Shown in pieces: positions 25,150 to 36,885 of a DNA stretch of 64,000 nucleotides. The position numbers were made by a program, and so were the translations under genes. The DNA is taken from NCBI GenBank assembly GCA_900074885.1, contig FJUW01000001.1, positions 310,001 through 374,000 on the forward strand. Reading direction: 5' to 3'. The notes under the pieces are model-generated. The model was not told the origin of the DNA. It searched no databases and saw only the letters and a program-made list of their open reading frames with translations. Every line of letters begins with the position of its first letter. Positions within the stretch are counted from its first letter, which is position 1. The stretch comes from Rhynchosporium graminicola. Taxonomy: Eukaryota; Ascomycota; Leotiomycetes; Helotiales; Ploettnerulaceae.

Positions 25150-25464
25150 TCAACAGGTTCTATCACATGTATACCAATTCTTACTTCCCGACGCCATACA
25201 TCCAACTGATGTTCTTTGTTTAAGAACCGTGGAGTGTTGGTCCTCATATGGATCGCTCCTACAGAGGGATAAAACTTCCTTGCCATTACAAATCATGCGG
25301 CGCCCTCCCCAGAAGCCTTTTTCACCAAGAGCTAACTCTTTTCGCCTGTGGACAACCGCCCATTCCACATCTCCAATACTAGCACCGAAAAATGCCTGGC
25401 AGACGACATGTGAAGCGGCTTGGGTAGCGGCGATGCAGGCGAGGAGAATAAAGAGATGCTTCAT
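25150..25464 (-). CDS. Small secreted cysteine-rich protein (effector-like candidate)
   Basis: A single exon encodes 104 aa. The ATG at 25464 is chosen because residues 1-17 (MKHLFILLACIAATQA) form a textbook signal peptide; an upstream in-frame ATG at 25587 would put 41 extra residues in front of it. The mature part has six cysteines (22, 59, 68, 89, 100, 104), enough for three disulfides, and no known domain that I can recognise. Size, signal peptide and even Cys number match the small secreted proteins that fungi release toward hosts or competitors. A TATATAT element lies about 90 bases upstream of the start, which supports expression. The gene sits beside 2.4 kb of AT-rich gene-free DNA. 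Function is unknown. Confidence 0.62.
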   Translation of the reverse strand: MKHLFILLACIAATQAASHVVCQAFFGASIGDVEWAVVHRRKELALGEKGFWGGRRMICNGKEVLSLCRSDPYEDQHSTVLKQRTSVGCMASGSKNWYTCDRTC

Positions 25465-27916
25465 GGTGTAAATAACGAAAGAAGTACGCGAGATTAGGAT
25501 AGTGAGAAACGTTGCTGATTCTATGACTTGGAGGAGGGGGGTAATCCACGTTGATATATACTTTTCGCATGTATTACTAGCATACATACCTGTGATAGCG
25601 AAGAGATAAGAATCGCTCGATTAAGCTAGCAAGAGTAATTAAATCCAAAAAAAATCGGAGGGTTGAATCTTATTCTTTATTTTGGCGTATCCACTCACTC
25701 CATAGAGTCACGCGCTCTACTGCTCGTACATACTTGGGTTTAATTAGCTACTCTCAGCTCGAAACCTTCCTCCGTATACGATATCAATTAGGCCGAATGC
25801 TTGGCCGATTGCTTGGCCGGTTGTTTTTCAATGCCTCGACAATGGTGGAAGATTATTTTGCATGGCTCAAATACCTAAATACAAGTAGGTAGGTGCTTTG
25901 TGCCAGGCGATAGAAATCGTCCGCACAATGCTTTTTCTATAACATTATTCTGCATATATAAATATCCAGAAACATACAGAGGTATAGCGGTTGCGTATTG
26001 TTAGTATAACTAGCAGGGGGTAGATGACCTTAGTGCAAAAGGCATAATCCCTAGAGCGTACTGATTTCAAATCACTAAGTGAGTACGGAATTTTATGCCC
26101 TGCTTATAGACCTGGCTATTGCCACTTGTAGTAAAGTCAACGAAATCCCTGCATACTAACAATACTTCACTGCTGTACCTCTGTACGGAGTATGCCGCCC
26201 TATACTTGAACCGGTGGATAGTGAAATTCCCTACTGGTTTTGATACTTCTTCCTGCGATCTTGGACCAATTCAGCCTCGCAAAAACCGAGTCGCCAATCA
26301 GATTAAGTAGACGTGACAAAATCACCACGATCGAACTTGATATTGTGAAATAGATTGATTTTGACATAAGAGCAAGTTCCGGACCCTTTCCCTTCTTGTC
26401 TTTAGACTCTCGAGGTAATTAGGACCAAGATATCGGTTACCCGGGATGTATTAGCTAATAGAAATTCGTGCATTAAACTACCTACAGGAAAGGGACTAAC
26501 ATATGCTGTGGAGAAGTAAGTGGTTATAGTCATTAATATTAGCGTCTCTTCAACTTTGGGTATAGTAGTGCTAGCTCTACACTCTGTAGCTGTGGCAAGC
26601 TGATAATCAAGACCACTGACAGCACCTTCGCCCTCTCATATTCCTCCGTCAACGTAGCCTCCCTCTTCCTTCTCTACTTCATTTCGCAGAAGCAGCATCG
26701 CTGGCGCCGTTGTTACGTCTTCTCACTTCTCGTTCTTCACCTCATCCGTCAAGGCCCCCGATGACACTGTTGCATTTACTAACCCAGCAAAGTCTGCCAT
26801 GCCAGTACCACTGCGGCAGCGGCCCGGCGAACGCGAGCGCGGCGGCTTCTGCTAACGCGAAGCAGGCTTACGCGCTAATGCTTGTCAGATGGGCAAGTAT
26901 GTATTATGTTGCAGAATTTGCTGGACTCACTGCCTTGCTTGCTATGTTCTTGTAGATGGAGAAGGGCGGCTTGGAGACGGGGATGGGGGTGTGATGAGGT
27001 AGAATAGAACCTTGTTTAGGACGATCAGGTGAGTTTGGTCAGATATGGGAGGATCTTGTGATGTACAGAGCGAGTAACAATAGTGGTCTATCGACATTAC
27101 CAGACCGTGGCTTCACATCTACAGTGTGCTTGTGAAGATATTGCTTCGCTCGAATGCTTTCATCCAGGCATTTCCATGCTGGCTTGGTAAGGCATAGAAG
27201 GAAAGGATTTCATTCATGCATGTGGTTGCTTCTGCTGAAGAGAGAATCCAGTCTTAAATCCTGCGATGTTGCAAACTTATCTCAAAAGATGACGCCGAGG
27301 AGAAAGACAGAACCTAAAGCATTTGCATTCGTTGGTGTGCTTCGGTCAAAGAATTGGCAACGGCCATAGCGGTAGTCAAATTTTCGCATGCTACCTTAAC
27401 TAAGGTCCGTATTGGGACTCTGAGGCCAAACTACAAAGCTGTGCTGTTCTGAATAAATGATGGACTTGCAACAAGGTCAAGGTACTAAGATATACACACG
27501 AATCGGTACACAGCGAGTAATATGAATCAAACTCATGATAGGGTTCGAGAAAGCGCTCCCGGACGAGCGAAATCTAGTAGTTTCAGTATCGTTGAGAGAG
27601 ACAGGACGATAGGCTGGACAGGAAGGAACTGTAGCTGCTGAGTCGTTCGGGACGTTTCCAGTCCGATCATGTGACCATGCGACTAGCAGATTTAGCGTCA
27701 GCCTTTCAGCTTCGCTTGTTGGAGGGGCAAAATAGAATGAGGCTGGGAAACTACAACTTCAAGCTAGATTCATCTTCAACAGCTTCGTCATCAACAAGAA
27801 ACTGCTCTCGGGAAAGCTTGTGCCACCATTGTGGGCAGTAAAGAATCAATCCCGAACCTTCATAAGATCTATCGCAGCAGGAAAAAGGTCACATATCTCA
27901 AGGTCTAGCCGCGAAC
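25465..27916. other. AT-rich intergenic region
   Basis: 2.4 kb without a supported gene. One plus-strand open frame (26710-26955, 81 codons) ends in an Ala/Ser-rich spacer and a hydrophobic tail, like the end of a GPI-anchored protein, but no credible 5' part can be joined, so it may be a relic or chance. The right end is the exportin promoter. Confidence 0.45.
25553..25561 (-). promoter_or_regulatory. TATA-like element of the small secreted protein gene
   Basis: GTATATATC on the minus strand, about 90 bases upstream of the ATG at 25464. Confidence 0.45.
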
Positions 27917-30900
27917 ATGGCTATCAGTATTGATGAGCTCGACGCGACGGTCCGCGCTTTTTACGAGGGCCGTGGAGAATCGGTGAGTATGCGTTGGAGG
28001 AGTCCTCTGGTCTTATTCAGGAATCGAATTTGCTGACGCGTTATGACTGTAGCAAAAAGCTGCGCAGGCTGCGTTGAACCAGGTATGCCCCGCCTTGTGT
28101 TGACATTGCCCTCATCTTCATTGCTGATACATCGCAACAGTTCAAAGAAGACCCCGATGCATGGCTCTTGGTCGATAAAATTCTACAAGATGCTACATAC
28201 CCTCAAACGAAATGTGAGCCTCCTCCAGATCTATGCGCCCCTCAGAGAATCGCTGACAAACGAATAGATTTGGGCTTGCAAGTGCTCGACAACGTTATCC
28301 TCACCAGATGGAAAGTTCTGCCAAAGGAACAGTGTCAAGGTGGGCTTCAAACGCCAGTTTGGTTTTTCGTAATACTAAGATCGCTCAGGAATTCGGAACT
28401 TTGTGGTCAACTTTATCATTCAGTCTTCTGGCACCGAAGAGTCTTTGAAGACGCAGCGAACCCTCCTGAACAAACTCAACCTCGTCCTCGTCTCCATCCT
28501 CAAGCAAGAATGGCCTCACAACTGGCCCACCTTCATCAACGAAATCATATCTGCGTGCCACACAAGTCTGTCGATATGCGAGAATAACATGGCGATTCTG
28601 CGGCTGCTTTCCGAGGAGGTTTTCGACTTTTCAGCGGACCAGATGACCTCAGCGAAGACGAAGAACCTGAAGACTGTCATGTGCGCGGAGTTCTCCTCTA
28701 TCTTCCAGCTTTGCAACGAGGTTCTGAATAGCGCTACTCAAACAAGCTTGATCAAGGCAACACTGGAGACGCTCCTTCGATTCTTCAACTGGATTCCCCT
28801 TGGATACATCTTTGAAACTCCGATCATTGATACACTACGAACCAGATTTTTGGAGATGCCTGAATTCCGAAATGTTACCCTGAAATGCTTGACAGAAATC
28901 GGTGGACTCCAAACTGGTCAAAATAACGCATGGGACGAGAAGTCAGTTCAGATGTTCACTGAAGTTCTGACTACTATCTCAAAAATCATTCCGTTGACTC
29001 TGGATTTGAAGTCTACGTACAATTCTAGTAATTCCAAGGACCAAGAATTCATCCAGAATCTCGCGCTGTTTCTGACCAATTTCTTTAGCGTCCATCTCAA
29101 CGTAAGCCTTTGTACGTTATATCCGAATATCGCTAACACTTCAACAGCTTATTGAGAACCTCCCCAACCGCGACTTCCTGACCCATGCCCATTTCTACCT
29201 GATCCGAATTTCACAAATCGAGGACCGAGAAATCTTCAAGATATGTCTGGAATACTGGACAAAACTCGTCCAAGAGCTATACGACGAGATGCAATCGCTT
29301 CCACTCACCGACGTGAACCCTCTTGTCAATATGGGTGTTGGTGGACTAACAAGTCCCGGTGCACCAAATCCTAGTCTTCTAGCCAACTATCCACTCAGGA
29401 AACACAAGTACAACGAAGTGCTGTCCAATCTCCGAGTAGTGATGATTGAGAAGATGGTCAGACCAGAGGAGGTCTTGATCGTGGAGAATGAAGAAGGAGA
29501 AATCGTGAGAGAGTTTGTGAAGGAGAGTGACACCATCCAGTTGTACAAGACCACGAGAGAGTGTCTGGTATACCTCACTCATCTGGATGTTATCGATACT
29601 GAGACAATCATGACCGACAAGCTTGCACGTCAAGTCGATGGTTCGGAATGGTCTTGGGCCAACTGCAATACCTTGTGCTGGGCTATCGGATCCATTTCGC
29701 TCGCCATGAATGAAGAGACAGAAAAGCGCTTCTTGGTTACCGTGATCAAGGACCTTCTTGGCTTAACTGAAATGAAGCGAGGAAAGGACAACAAGGCAGT
29801 GGTGGCCAGTAACATCATGTACATTGTTGGCCAATATCCTCGTTTCCTCAAGGCACACTGGAAGTTCCTGAAGACCGTCGTCAACAAGTTGTTCGAGTTC
29901 ATGCACGAATCGCACGAAGGTGTCCAAGATATGGCTTGCGACACTTTCATCAAGATTGCGAGGCAGTGCAAGCGTCATTTTGTTGCGTTACAGCCCGGTG
30001 AGAACGAACCATTCATCGAGGAAATCGTCAGAACGATGCGAAAGATTACCTGCGATTTGTCGCCTCAACAAGTCCATACCTTTTACGAAGCCTGCGGTTA
30101 TATGATTGCCGCCCAACCCCAGAAGAATGCCCAGGAGAGACTCATTTCCGAACTAATGTCGTATCCTAACGCCGCTTGGGATGCCATCATTTCACAGGCC
30201 ACCGCGAACCCTACGATCCTGCAAGATGCAGACACCATTAAGGTGATCGGTAATGTTATGAAGACAAACGTCTCCGCTTGCATATCTATCGGAAGTTACT
30301 TCTACCCTCAAATCGGCCGGATCTATCTCGACATGCTGTCCATGTACCGTGCCACCAGTGGGATGATTTCTGAGGCGGTTGCACGAGATGGTGAGGCTCA
30401 TCCATGATATTGATGACAACCATTTGCTGACTCATCTCAGGTGAAATTGCGACAAAGATGCCGCGGGTGCGAGGTCTACGAACTATTAAGAAAGAGATCC
30501 TAAAGCTCATCGAGACTTATGTGGAGAAAGCCGATGATCTTGAGATGGTCCGAACAAATATAGTACCAGCTCTCCTTGACGCCGTGCTTGTAGACTACAA
30601 CCGCAATGTACCCAATGCCCGAGACGCAGAGGTCCTAAAGGTCATGTCTGTTATCATCACCAAGCTTTCTGTACGTTGGACCCCGCACCGCTCAAGATTT
30701 TCAGTAGTGCACCCTTTCCCTTCACTATCGCGCGTCGCCCCTTATCGCCCTCTTCATGATCTTATGAAGAGCCTGCTAACTTTGCTAGGCCCTCATGGAG
30801 GATCAAGTACCCAACATCATGGAGAACGTTTTCGAGTGTACATTAGAGATGATCAACAAGGACTTCTCTGAATTTCCCGAGCACCGAGTAGAGTTCTTTT

Positions 30901-31695
30901 CTCTTCTTCGTGCAATCAACCTACATTGCTTCCCTGGTAAATCTACCCCGCTTCCACACCTGCAGCCCTGCTAATGATGTGCCAGCGCTGCTCAAACTTG
31001 ACAACAGACAATTCAAGTTCGTCATTGACTCTTGCATGTGGGCTAGCAAGCACGATAACCGTGAAGTCGAGTATGCTGGTCTTAACATGTGTCTTGAGTT
31101 GATTACCAACATCGCCGAGACGGATCCCGGAACTTCAAATGCTTTCTTCCAGCAATTTTTTGTCCCTATCCTGCAGGATGTGTTCTTCGTTCTCACAGAT
31201 ACAGATCACAAGGCAGGGTTTAAGTCACAGTCAGCGTTGCTGTCTCGTATGTTCTACTTCGTCCACCCAGCTGATGAGACCTCGCCGAAGATTCAAGGCC
31301 CTATTTACCAGCCCGATCAGGCTCCTGCTGGAACGACTAACAAGGAATTTTTGGGCGGATTTGTTGCCACTTTGTTGCAGGGTGCATTCCCCAACCTTCA
31401 AGCGTATGTCGATAACTACTCTTCCTTTTGGGGAGTGCTAATTTGAAATAGGAACCAAATCAAGTCGTTTGTCGAGGGACTGTTCACGCTCAACAATGCC
31501 AACGATAGATTCAAGCTTAACCTTCGTGACTTCTTGATTCAATTGAAGGAGTTTGCCGGAGACAACACCGAGCTGTTTGCTGAGGAGAAGGAACAGTCCG
31601 AGAGAGATGCCAAGGCAGCCGAGCGAGAGCGTTTGTCGAAGGTTGGCGGTCTACTCAAACCCGCTGACATTGCGGAGGATGATGACGAGTTGTGA
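27917..31695 (+). CDS. CRM1: Exportin-1, nuclear export receptor
   Basis: Ten exons: 27917-27982, 28053-28082, 28141-28213, 28268-28339, 28389-29101, 29148-30390, 30441-30670, 30789-30936, 30986-31403 and 31452-31695, giving 1078 aa, the full family length. The protein carries leucine-rich NES cargo out of the nucleus with Ran-GTP. It shows the CRIME region ([13 protein letters not shown]...[11 protein letters not shown]), the central NES-groove stretch ([16 protein letters not shown]), [40 protein letters not shown] and the acidic C-end [17 protein letters not shown] cysteine in the groove stretch is the leptomycin B target in sensitive species; cysteines are present here, though I cannot assign the numbering. 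Exon 2 is only 30 nt ([10 protein letters not shown]). No damage is visible. Confidence 0.98.
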
Positions 31696-32910
31696 CTCGA
31701 AGAGGAGTTGAGGCTGGACTACGCACAGGCTGAGACGACAGCACTGAGCCCTGGATCTATCGGATCACGCATATATCACCCCAAAGTGACCAAAGAGCTT
31801 GATGGGTGGGATATGTACGATCTTTGACTCTTCTTCCGCCATTTCTCGGTAGTCGCTGCCATGCTCCTGGATAACGAATTTTCGGTTTTACATCTGGCCT
31901 ACTCCGACATCCCATGCTCAGGGTCTGTATGCCCGGGCGGAGTACGGTAGTGCGGGAAAATTGGGGGATCTTTGTCTGTCTTAAAAAAGCGGTTTTCAGT
32001 TAGAGTTGATTCTCCTTCGTCATCGCCAGTCGACGACTTTGCCTTTTGCGAGAGACTTATGATACCTCTCCTTCTCGGAGGAATATGCACGCGATGAAGC
32101 ATAAGATGAGATACGAGACACGAATGGGAGTGTTTCCATTTGTATGTAGATTTGGGGCCATACAGACAGACACGATCGATACATGAAATGAATGTGATGG
32201 AAAGCAATGTTTTGATTCGCTTCGATGTGATGATCAATTGGCCATGGGCATGACTTTCGCTAATATAGAGCCTCATCTGTGTAGGGAAAGCTACGGCCAG
32301 GTTGAAAATCTTCTTTCCTCCTTGACCTTTTGCATACTATTATCTCTGCCCATGTCCAATCTATGCCAGACCTGCCTATTCTGAACTCTACAAAATCCTT
32401 CACTTCGAAGCACGTGCGTCACAGTCTGCTAAGCCAGGTTTAGCGCGCTGATCTTCCTTGCACGAGAGGCAATACTGGTTGATGAATGGTTGTGTGACGC
32501 TGGATAACGTGTTGTTCAAACCATCTTCCCCGAGCCTGAGTAACATGGCAACCTCCTCGGCGTCGCCGCCAGCTTCTCAAGTTCTTCCAAATGCTTATTA
32601 GAGGCAGGCGGTGGCCGGAGGTGTGTGATTCAACTTCAGGAGCTCCGATCCTGGTCAAGCATGCTTTCTGTGGAGAGAAAGAGGCTGCGAAGACGAAGTA
32701 GACTCAGGATAAGGACTCCAACGAGCGGTGGAGAGGAGAAACAAACAGGCAAGCTTCCCGATGTAAATGCACTCAGGGAATTACGCCTCGCAATGATTTT
32801 CCGCGTTATTGATTGCCCTCTGTCTACTCCGTCGATCCTCCTCTGCGGATCCAACCGAAGCCATGGTTCCAGCATCCTTCTGGAAGCCAATTTGACGGGA
32901 CAGCTGGACA

Positions 32911-32960
32911 GGGATGGGATGGGATGGGATGGGATGGGATGGGATGGGATGGGATGGGAT
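32911..32960 (+). repeat. (GGGAT)10 pentanucleotide array, G-quadruplex capable
   Basis: Ten perfect tandem copies of GGGAT. Each unit supplies a run of three G with a two-base loop, so the plus strand meets the usual G-quadruplex pattern several times over. It ends 267 bases upstream of the ATG of the secreted esterase-like gene. Confidence 0.97.
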
Positions 32961-33141
32961 CTCAGGGACCATATATAAGTATCAATGATTGGCTGATAGA
33001 GGAAGCTGCTCGTGCAACCAAGATTTCACAGCTACCTTACAGTATTGATTTAACTTACTTCCCTGACCCCGCCAATCTGCACAACACATCAAGATAGCTT
33101 CGAATCGTCATTGTACCGCAGAGTGGCGGGGGGACACTTCC

Positions 33142-33150
33142 ATAAATATA
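33142..33150 (+). promoter_or_regulatory. TATA-like element of the phytase-like gene
   Basis: ATAAATATA about 80 bases upstream of the ATG at 33228, a good position for a fungal core promoter. Confidence 0.45.
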
Positions 33151-33227
33151 GGTAGCCATGGCTCCCCACGCTGAACCCCATTCCTCTCTGTGATTCCGCC
33201 CTCCATCTCGGCTTCAATTTCCCCACG

Positions 33228-35123
33228 ATGTTTCTCCTTAGAGCTGGTATCGCTGCTGCAGGCCTCGTCTCTTCTGCTCTGGGCTTTGTGAATAAGACTA
33301 CTTGCAATGGAAAGACTTACACCTATGAGGAGCTTGCTGGATATGGCACTGTTCCGAGTAATTCTCGGGATGAGTTTGGAGATACTTTAAACTTTGGTTC
33401 GGGCCTTGCCCTGGATAGATCGCAGTGGAAGAAGCTCTCGAACGGAAGCTACACTGGAGTACTATGGGGTCTGCCTGATAGAGGATGGTGTGTATCTCGT
33501 CTATCATTTGTTACATCGTTTTGTAAAACCTCAATGCTACATTGGGTTCCTTACTCATTGCTATTGAAGAGATCGAAAACACACATTGACCCATGTCCCC
33601 TTTACAGGAATACCCAAGGGACTCTCAATTTTCAGCCTCGAGTCCACAAGTTTGATATCCTCTTCACACCCAAACCAGAGGCTACTGTGGCAAATCCGTC
33701 AGCAAAGAACCTCATTTTCACGTACAAGGAGACTATCCGGTTCTACGGTCCTGATGGAACGCCTTGCACGGGTCTAGATGGAGACACAACAGGTCACTTA
33801 AGCTATCCCGGATTTCCAGATCTTCCAGTGGCAACCTTCACAGTAAGCAGGACAGGAGAAGAAACTTCATTGATTGTAAGCTAACATTTCCAAGGGCGAT
33901 GGCTTTGGTGGCCCTGGTCCGGGAGGCAAACGCATCCCAGTTGATTCTGAAGGCATAGTCCTCAACGCCGACGGAAGTTTTTGGATCAGTGATGAATACG
34001 GACCTTTTGTTTATCGATTCAATGCTTCTGGTCGTATGACTACCGCTATCAGACCTCCACCTGCGATCCTCCCCATGAGAAACGGCACTGTGTCTTTCTC
34101 TGCTGACTCTCCAGCATACGTAAGTAATCATAAAGCTCTCTCCAGCATGTTTGGCACAAAACAGTGAAGTTGGCCCTGTTATGTTAAAAATGACCTATCT
34201 CGAGTGTTGCTAACAGAGAATTCAATAGTACGAGGGAGCCGATGCCGAACCAGTCATTCCTTCTGATGGTCCTACAGGACGTAACAACAATCACGGTTTC
34301 GAAGGTCTCACCGTCTCCGGCGATGGCAAGAACCTCTACCTTCTTCTTCAAGCAGCCACCAACCAAGAAGGCGGACTCACGTCCCAGACAGAGCGCTACA
34401 CCCGTCTCCTCAAATACGACATCAGCGTCCCTTCAAAGCCACGTCACGCCAGACAATTCGTCGTTCCTCTTCCCTTATATGTAGATCCAACAGCAAAGCC
34501 AGCCAAGAATCCCAAAGTCGCATCCCAGTCCGAGCTCTTTCATATCCAGGACGAACAATTTTTCGTCCTTGCTCGCGATTCTAACTTCGGTCACGGCCAG
34601 GATGTTACACTTTCGACTTATAGACATATTGATATCTTTGATGTCAGCGCCGCGACTGATATTATGGGTGATACTTATGATTGTGCCAACTGCTCTGTGG
34701 CTTCCAGTCAGGGTGTTCTGAAGGCTGGAATTAAGCCTGCTGAGTATTGCTCTTTCATCGATATGAACTTGAACTCGCAGCTCAACCGCTTCGGTGCGCA
34801 TAACGGCGGAGCGCAAGATGCCGATCTTTTGAACGAGAAGTGGGAAAGTATTGGCATCGTGCCTGTAGATGGGTAAGTCCAGCTTCCCTCGCTCGAGGAA
34901 AGATTTCGCAAGTATAATTACTGACTTGTTGAACAGCCTGGTTGGAGACGACGATGAGTGGTTCGTTTTCAGCATCAGCGATAATGATTTCATCACCCAA
35001 GATGGATATATGAACGGTGGAGCGTTCAAGTACGCCGATGAGAGCGGATTCAACTTGGAGAACCAAGCTTTGGTTTTCAAGATCAAGTTGCCAGAACATT
35101 CGAGACCTTTCAATCGAGACTAA
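33228..35123 (+). CDS. Secreted esterase-like phytase-domain protein
   Basis: Five exons, 33228-33487, 33608-33842, 33895-34119, 34229-34872 and 34937-35123, give 516 aa. Residues 1-19 form a signal peptide ending at SSALG. The body matches the fungal esterase-like activity of phytase family, a predicted beta-propeller: FGSGLALDRSQWKK, GVLWGLPDRGWNTQG, FDILFTP, DSEGIVLNADGSFWISDEYGPFVYRF, NHGFEGLTVSGDGKNLYLLLQ, FFVLARDSNFGHG and DDEWFVFSISDNDFITQDG. Members are secreted or periplasmic; true phytase activity is rarely shown, so the substrate stays open. Acidic and Asn residues in these blade motifs may bind calcium. All junctions restore frame and family sequence. The promoter contains a (GGGAT)10 array. 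Confidence 0.88.
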
Positions 35124-36885
35124 AGCGACAGCTATGACTAAGAATAGATATAGACTTAACTAATTCAATCACGATATTGATTTGCTTACATAGTAAGCAG
35201 TATAGCTGCGTCAATCTATCATCAGTAGTCGTAAGCGTCGATTGGGCAAAACTGTCACTCGATATAATAATCATTTGAAGTGCAAAAAAGATGTCGGAGG
35301 GAGGCTGTCGGGCCATTTCAAAGGGGAGAAGAGAAAGAGCGTACTTACATTTTTTCCTTTCCTTATTAACTTGCACTCTCTTTGATTCTTGATTTTCCTT
35401 TTCTTAGACTTGCTATCCTTCTTCACTTTTTCTGGCAAGGTATCTTTCTAAACCCTTAGGTGATTATTTTCTTCTTTTTTTCTCTCTCTTAGTGAATATC
35501 AATATCAATATCAAATTCAATCTCACACGAATGGCATTATGTAAACACAATTTTCCTTTTTCTTTTTCTTGTCTTTTCTTTCTTCTTCTTCTTCTTCTTC
35601 TTCTTCTTCTTCTTCTTCTCCTTCTCCTTCTTTTTCTATATTAGATCTCTCTTTTCCTTTCTGTATATCCTTCTATCACTCATCACTCATCACTCATTAG
35701 CAGGGGCCTCAGGTTTTAAGAGTTGAATAGAATTGCAAAATTCGAAGGGGCCCGACAGCGGCATCAGAATTGTAATTGATGTTGTAGACGAGCTTGTTGG
35801 GTGACTTGAATGTACAGTGGACGAGCTTCGAGATATTGAGTTAGGCGAAGCCAGGGCGGTTGGGGTTTTGGGGCTGAAGGTGAAGGTGAAGGTGAAGGTA
35901 TTCCCAGAATGAAGTCGTGAAGTGAAATTTCTCCGCACGCGCGGGACGGGTGGGTGGAATATTTTCTTTTTGAAGATGTTTGGCGCACAGATGATACTAC
36001 AATGATTACAAGACAAGAGTGTCGTGTTGAAGAGGAGGCATTAGTTCGAGATGGTATCAAGTCGACAGGCGTGATGTTTGTCTACTTTCTCAGCTCGCCA
36101 CCTGCAAAAGCCTCCACATCATGATTTTCAGACATATCTCGCCTCGAACTTGTATGTTACCTCTTGTAGTTCATCGAGCCTGACTTCAATACTTCCTCCA
36201 ACACTCTGCATCATCCGAGCATCTATTGAGCTGGAGAAATCAAGTAGTCTGGCAATTGGGCATGCGAAGAATATCTGTACACCTTGGTCGTCAAGTTCGA
36301 TGACATGGACAGTCAAGAATCAGCTCACCCGAATCTCGTGAGAGCTTGATGCGTGGCTATAGATGCAGCAGTCACGCACTGATTTGCCAACTTCATCGGG
36401 CTATTTGCGGGCACCTCTACCCATTGCTCGATTAATACCCATTGACAGAGTGCAAGCCACATTGGAGGACCAGCACATGCAAGCCCATGTCTATGATTGA
36501 TCTATGATTGTGATTTTATTTTGAAATCCGTGCCTACCACTGCTACTATGCGGAAATAAACAACTGCTTGCAGTCGTGTCCTGTTCTTTCCTTTCCTTTT
36601 GCATTGATGCTATCTGTACATCTCTATTCCCAATTTGAATCTCATTCATTCTTACCACTGCACAGATGCAGCTTCCAAAGTCCGAAACACCTAAAAGAAA
36701 CCCCGATAGCCTTTTCCTGAGGTACTCATTTCCATGACAAAGGAAAAGGGTATGTATGTATATGCAAAGAAAAACTCCTAACGCTACGCTTGAAGCAATC
36801 CCTGAAATAAAAAGGAGCCCGTGAAGAGACTTGAGCCCAAATGAAACAAGAAGACAAAATCTCCCGTACCATGCCTTGAGAACGA
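35124..36885. other. Intergenic with polypyrimidine tract
   Basis: A T/C-rich stretch (35340-35680) includes (TCT)13. A GAAGGT-type short repeat lies at 35875-35900. A minus-strand frame at 36128-36316 (62 codons) has coding-like composition, but no partner exons or domain can be found. No other gene is seen. Confidence 0.45.
35581..35619 (+). repeat. (TCT)13 microsatellite in a polypyrimidine tract
   Basis: Thirteen perfect TCT units followed by imperfect CTT/CTCC copies. The GAA/TTC type can form triplex DNA. It lies about 460 bases past the phytase-like stop codon. Confidence 0.95.

Larger units (their letters stand above)
31696..33227. other. Intergenic with G-rich tandem array
   Basis: No supported gene. 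It holds the exportin 3' region, the (GGGAT)10 array at 32911-32960 and TATA-like elements near 32974 and 33142. Confidence 0.5.

Noticed and set aside
3395..25464. Secondary-metabolite gene cluster around the chloroperoxidase
   Set aside because: No polyketide synthase, NRPS, terpene synthase or cluster regulator nearby; neighbours are unrelated metabolic genes and relics.
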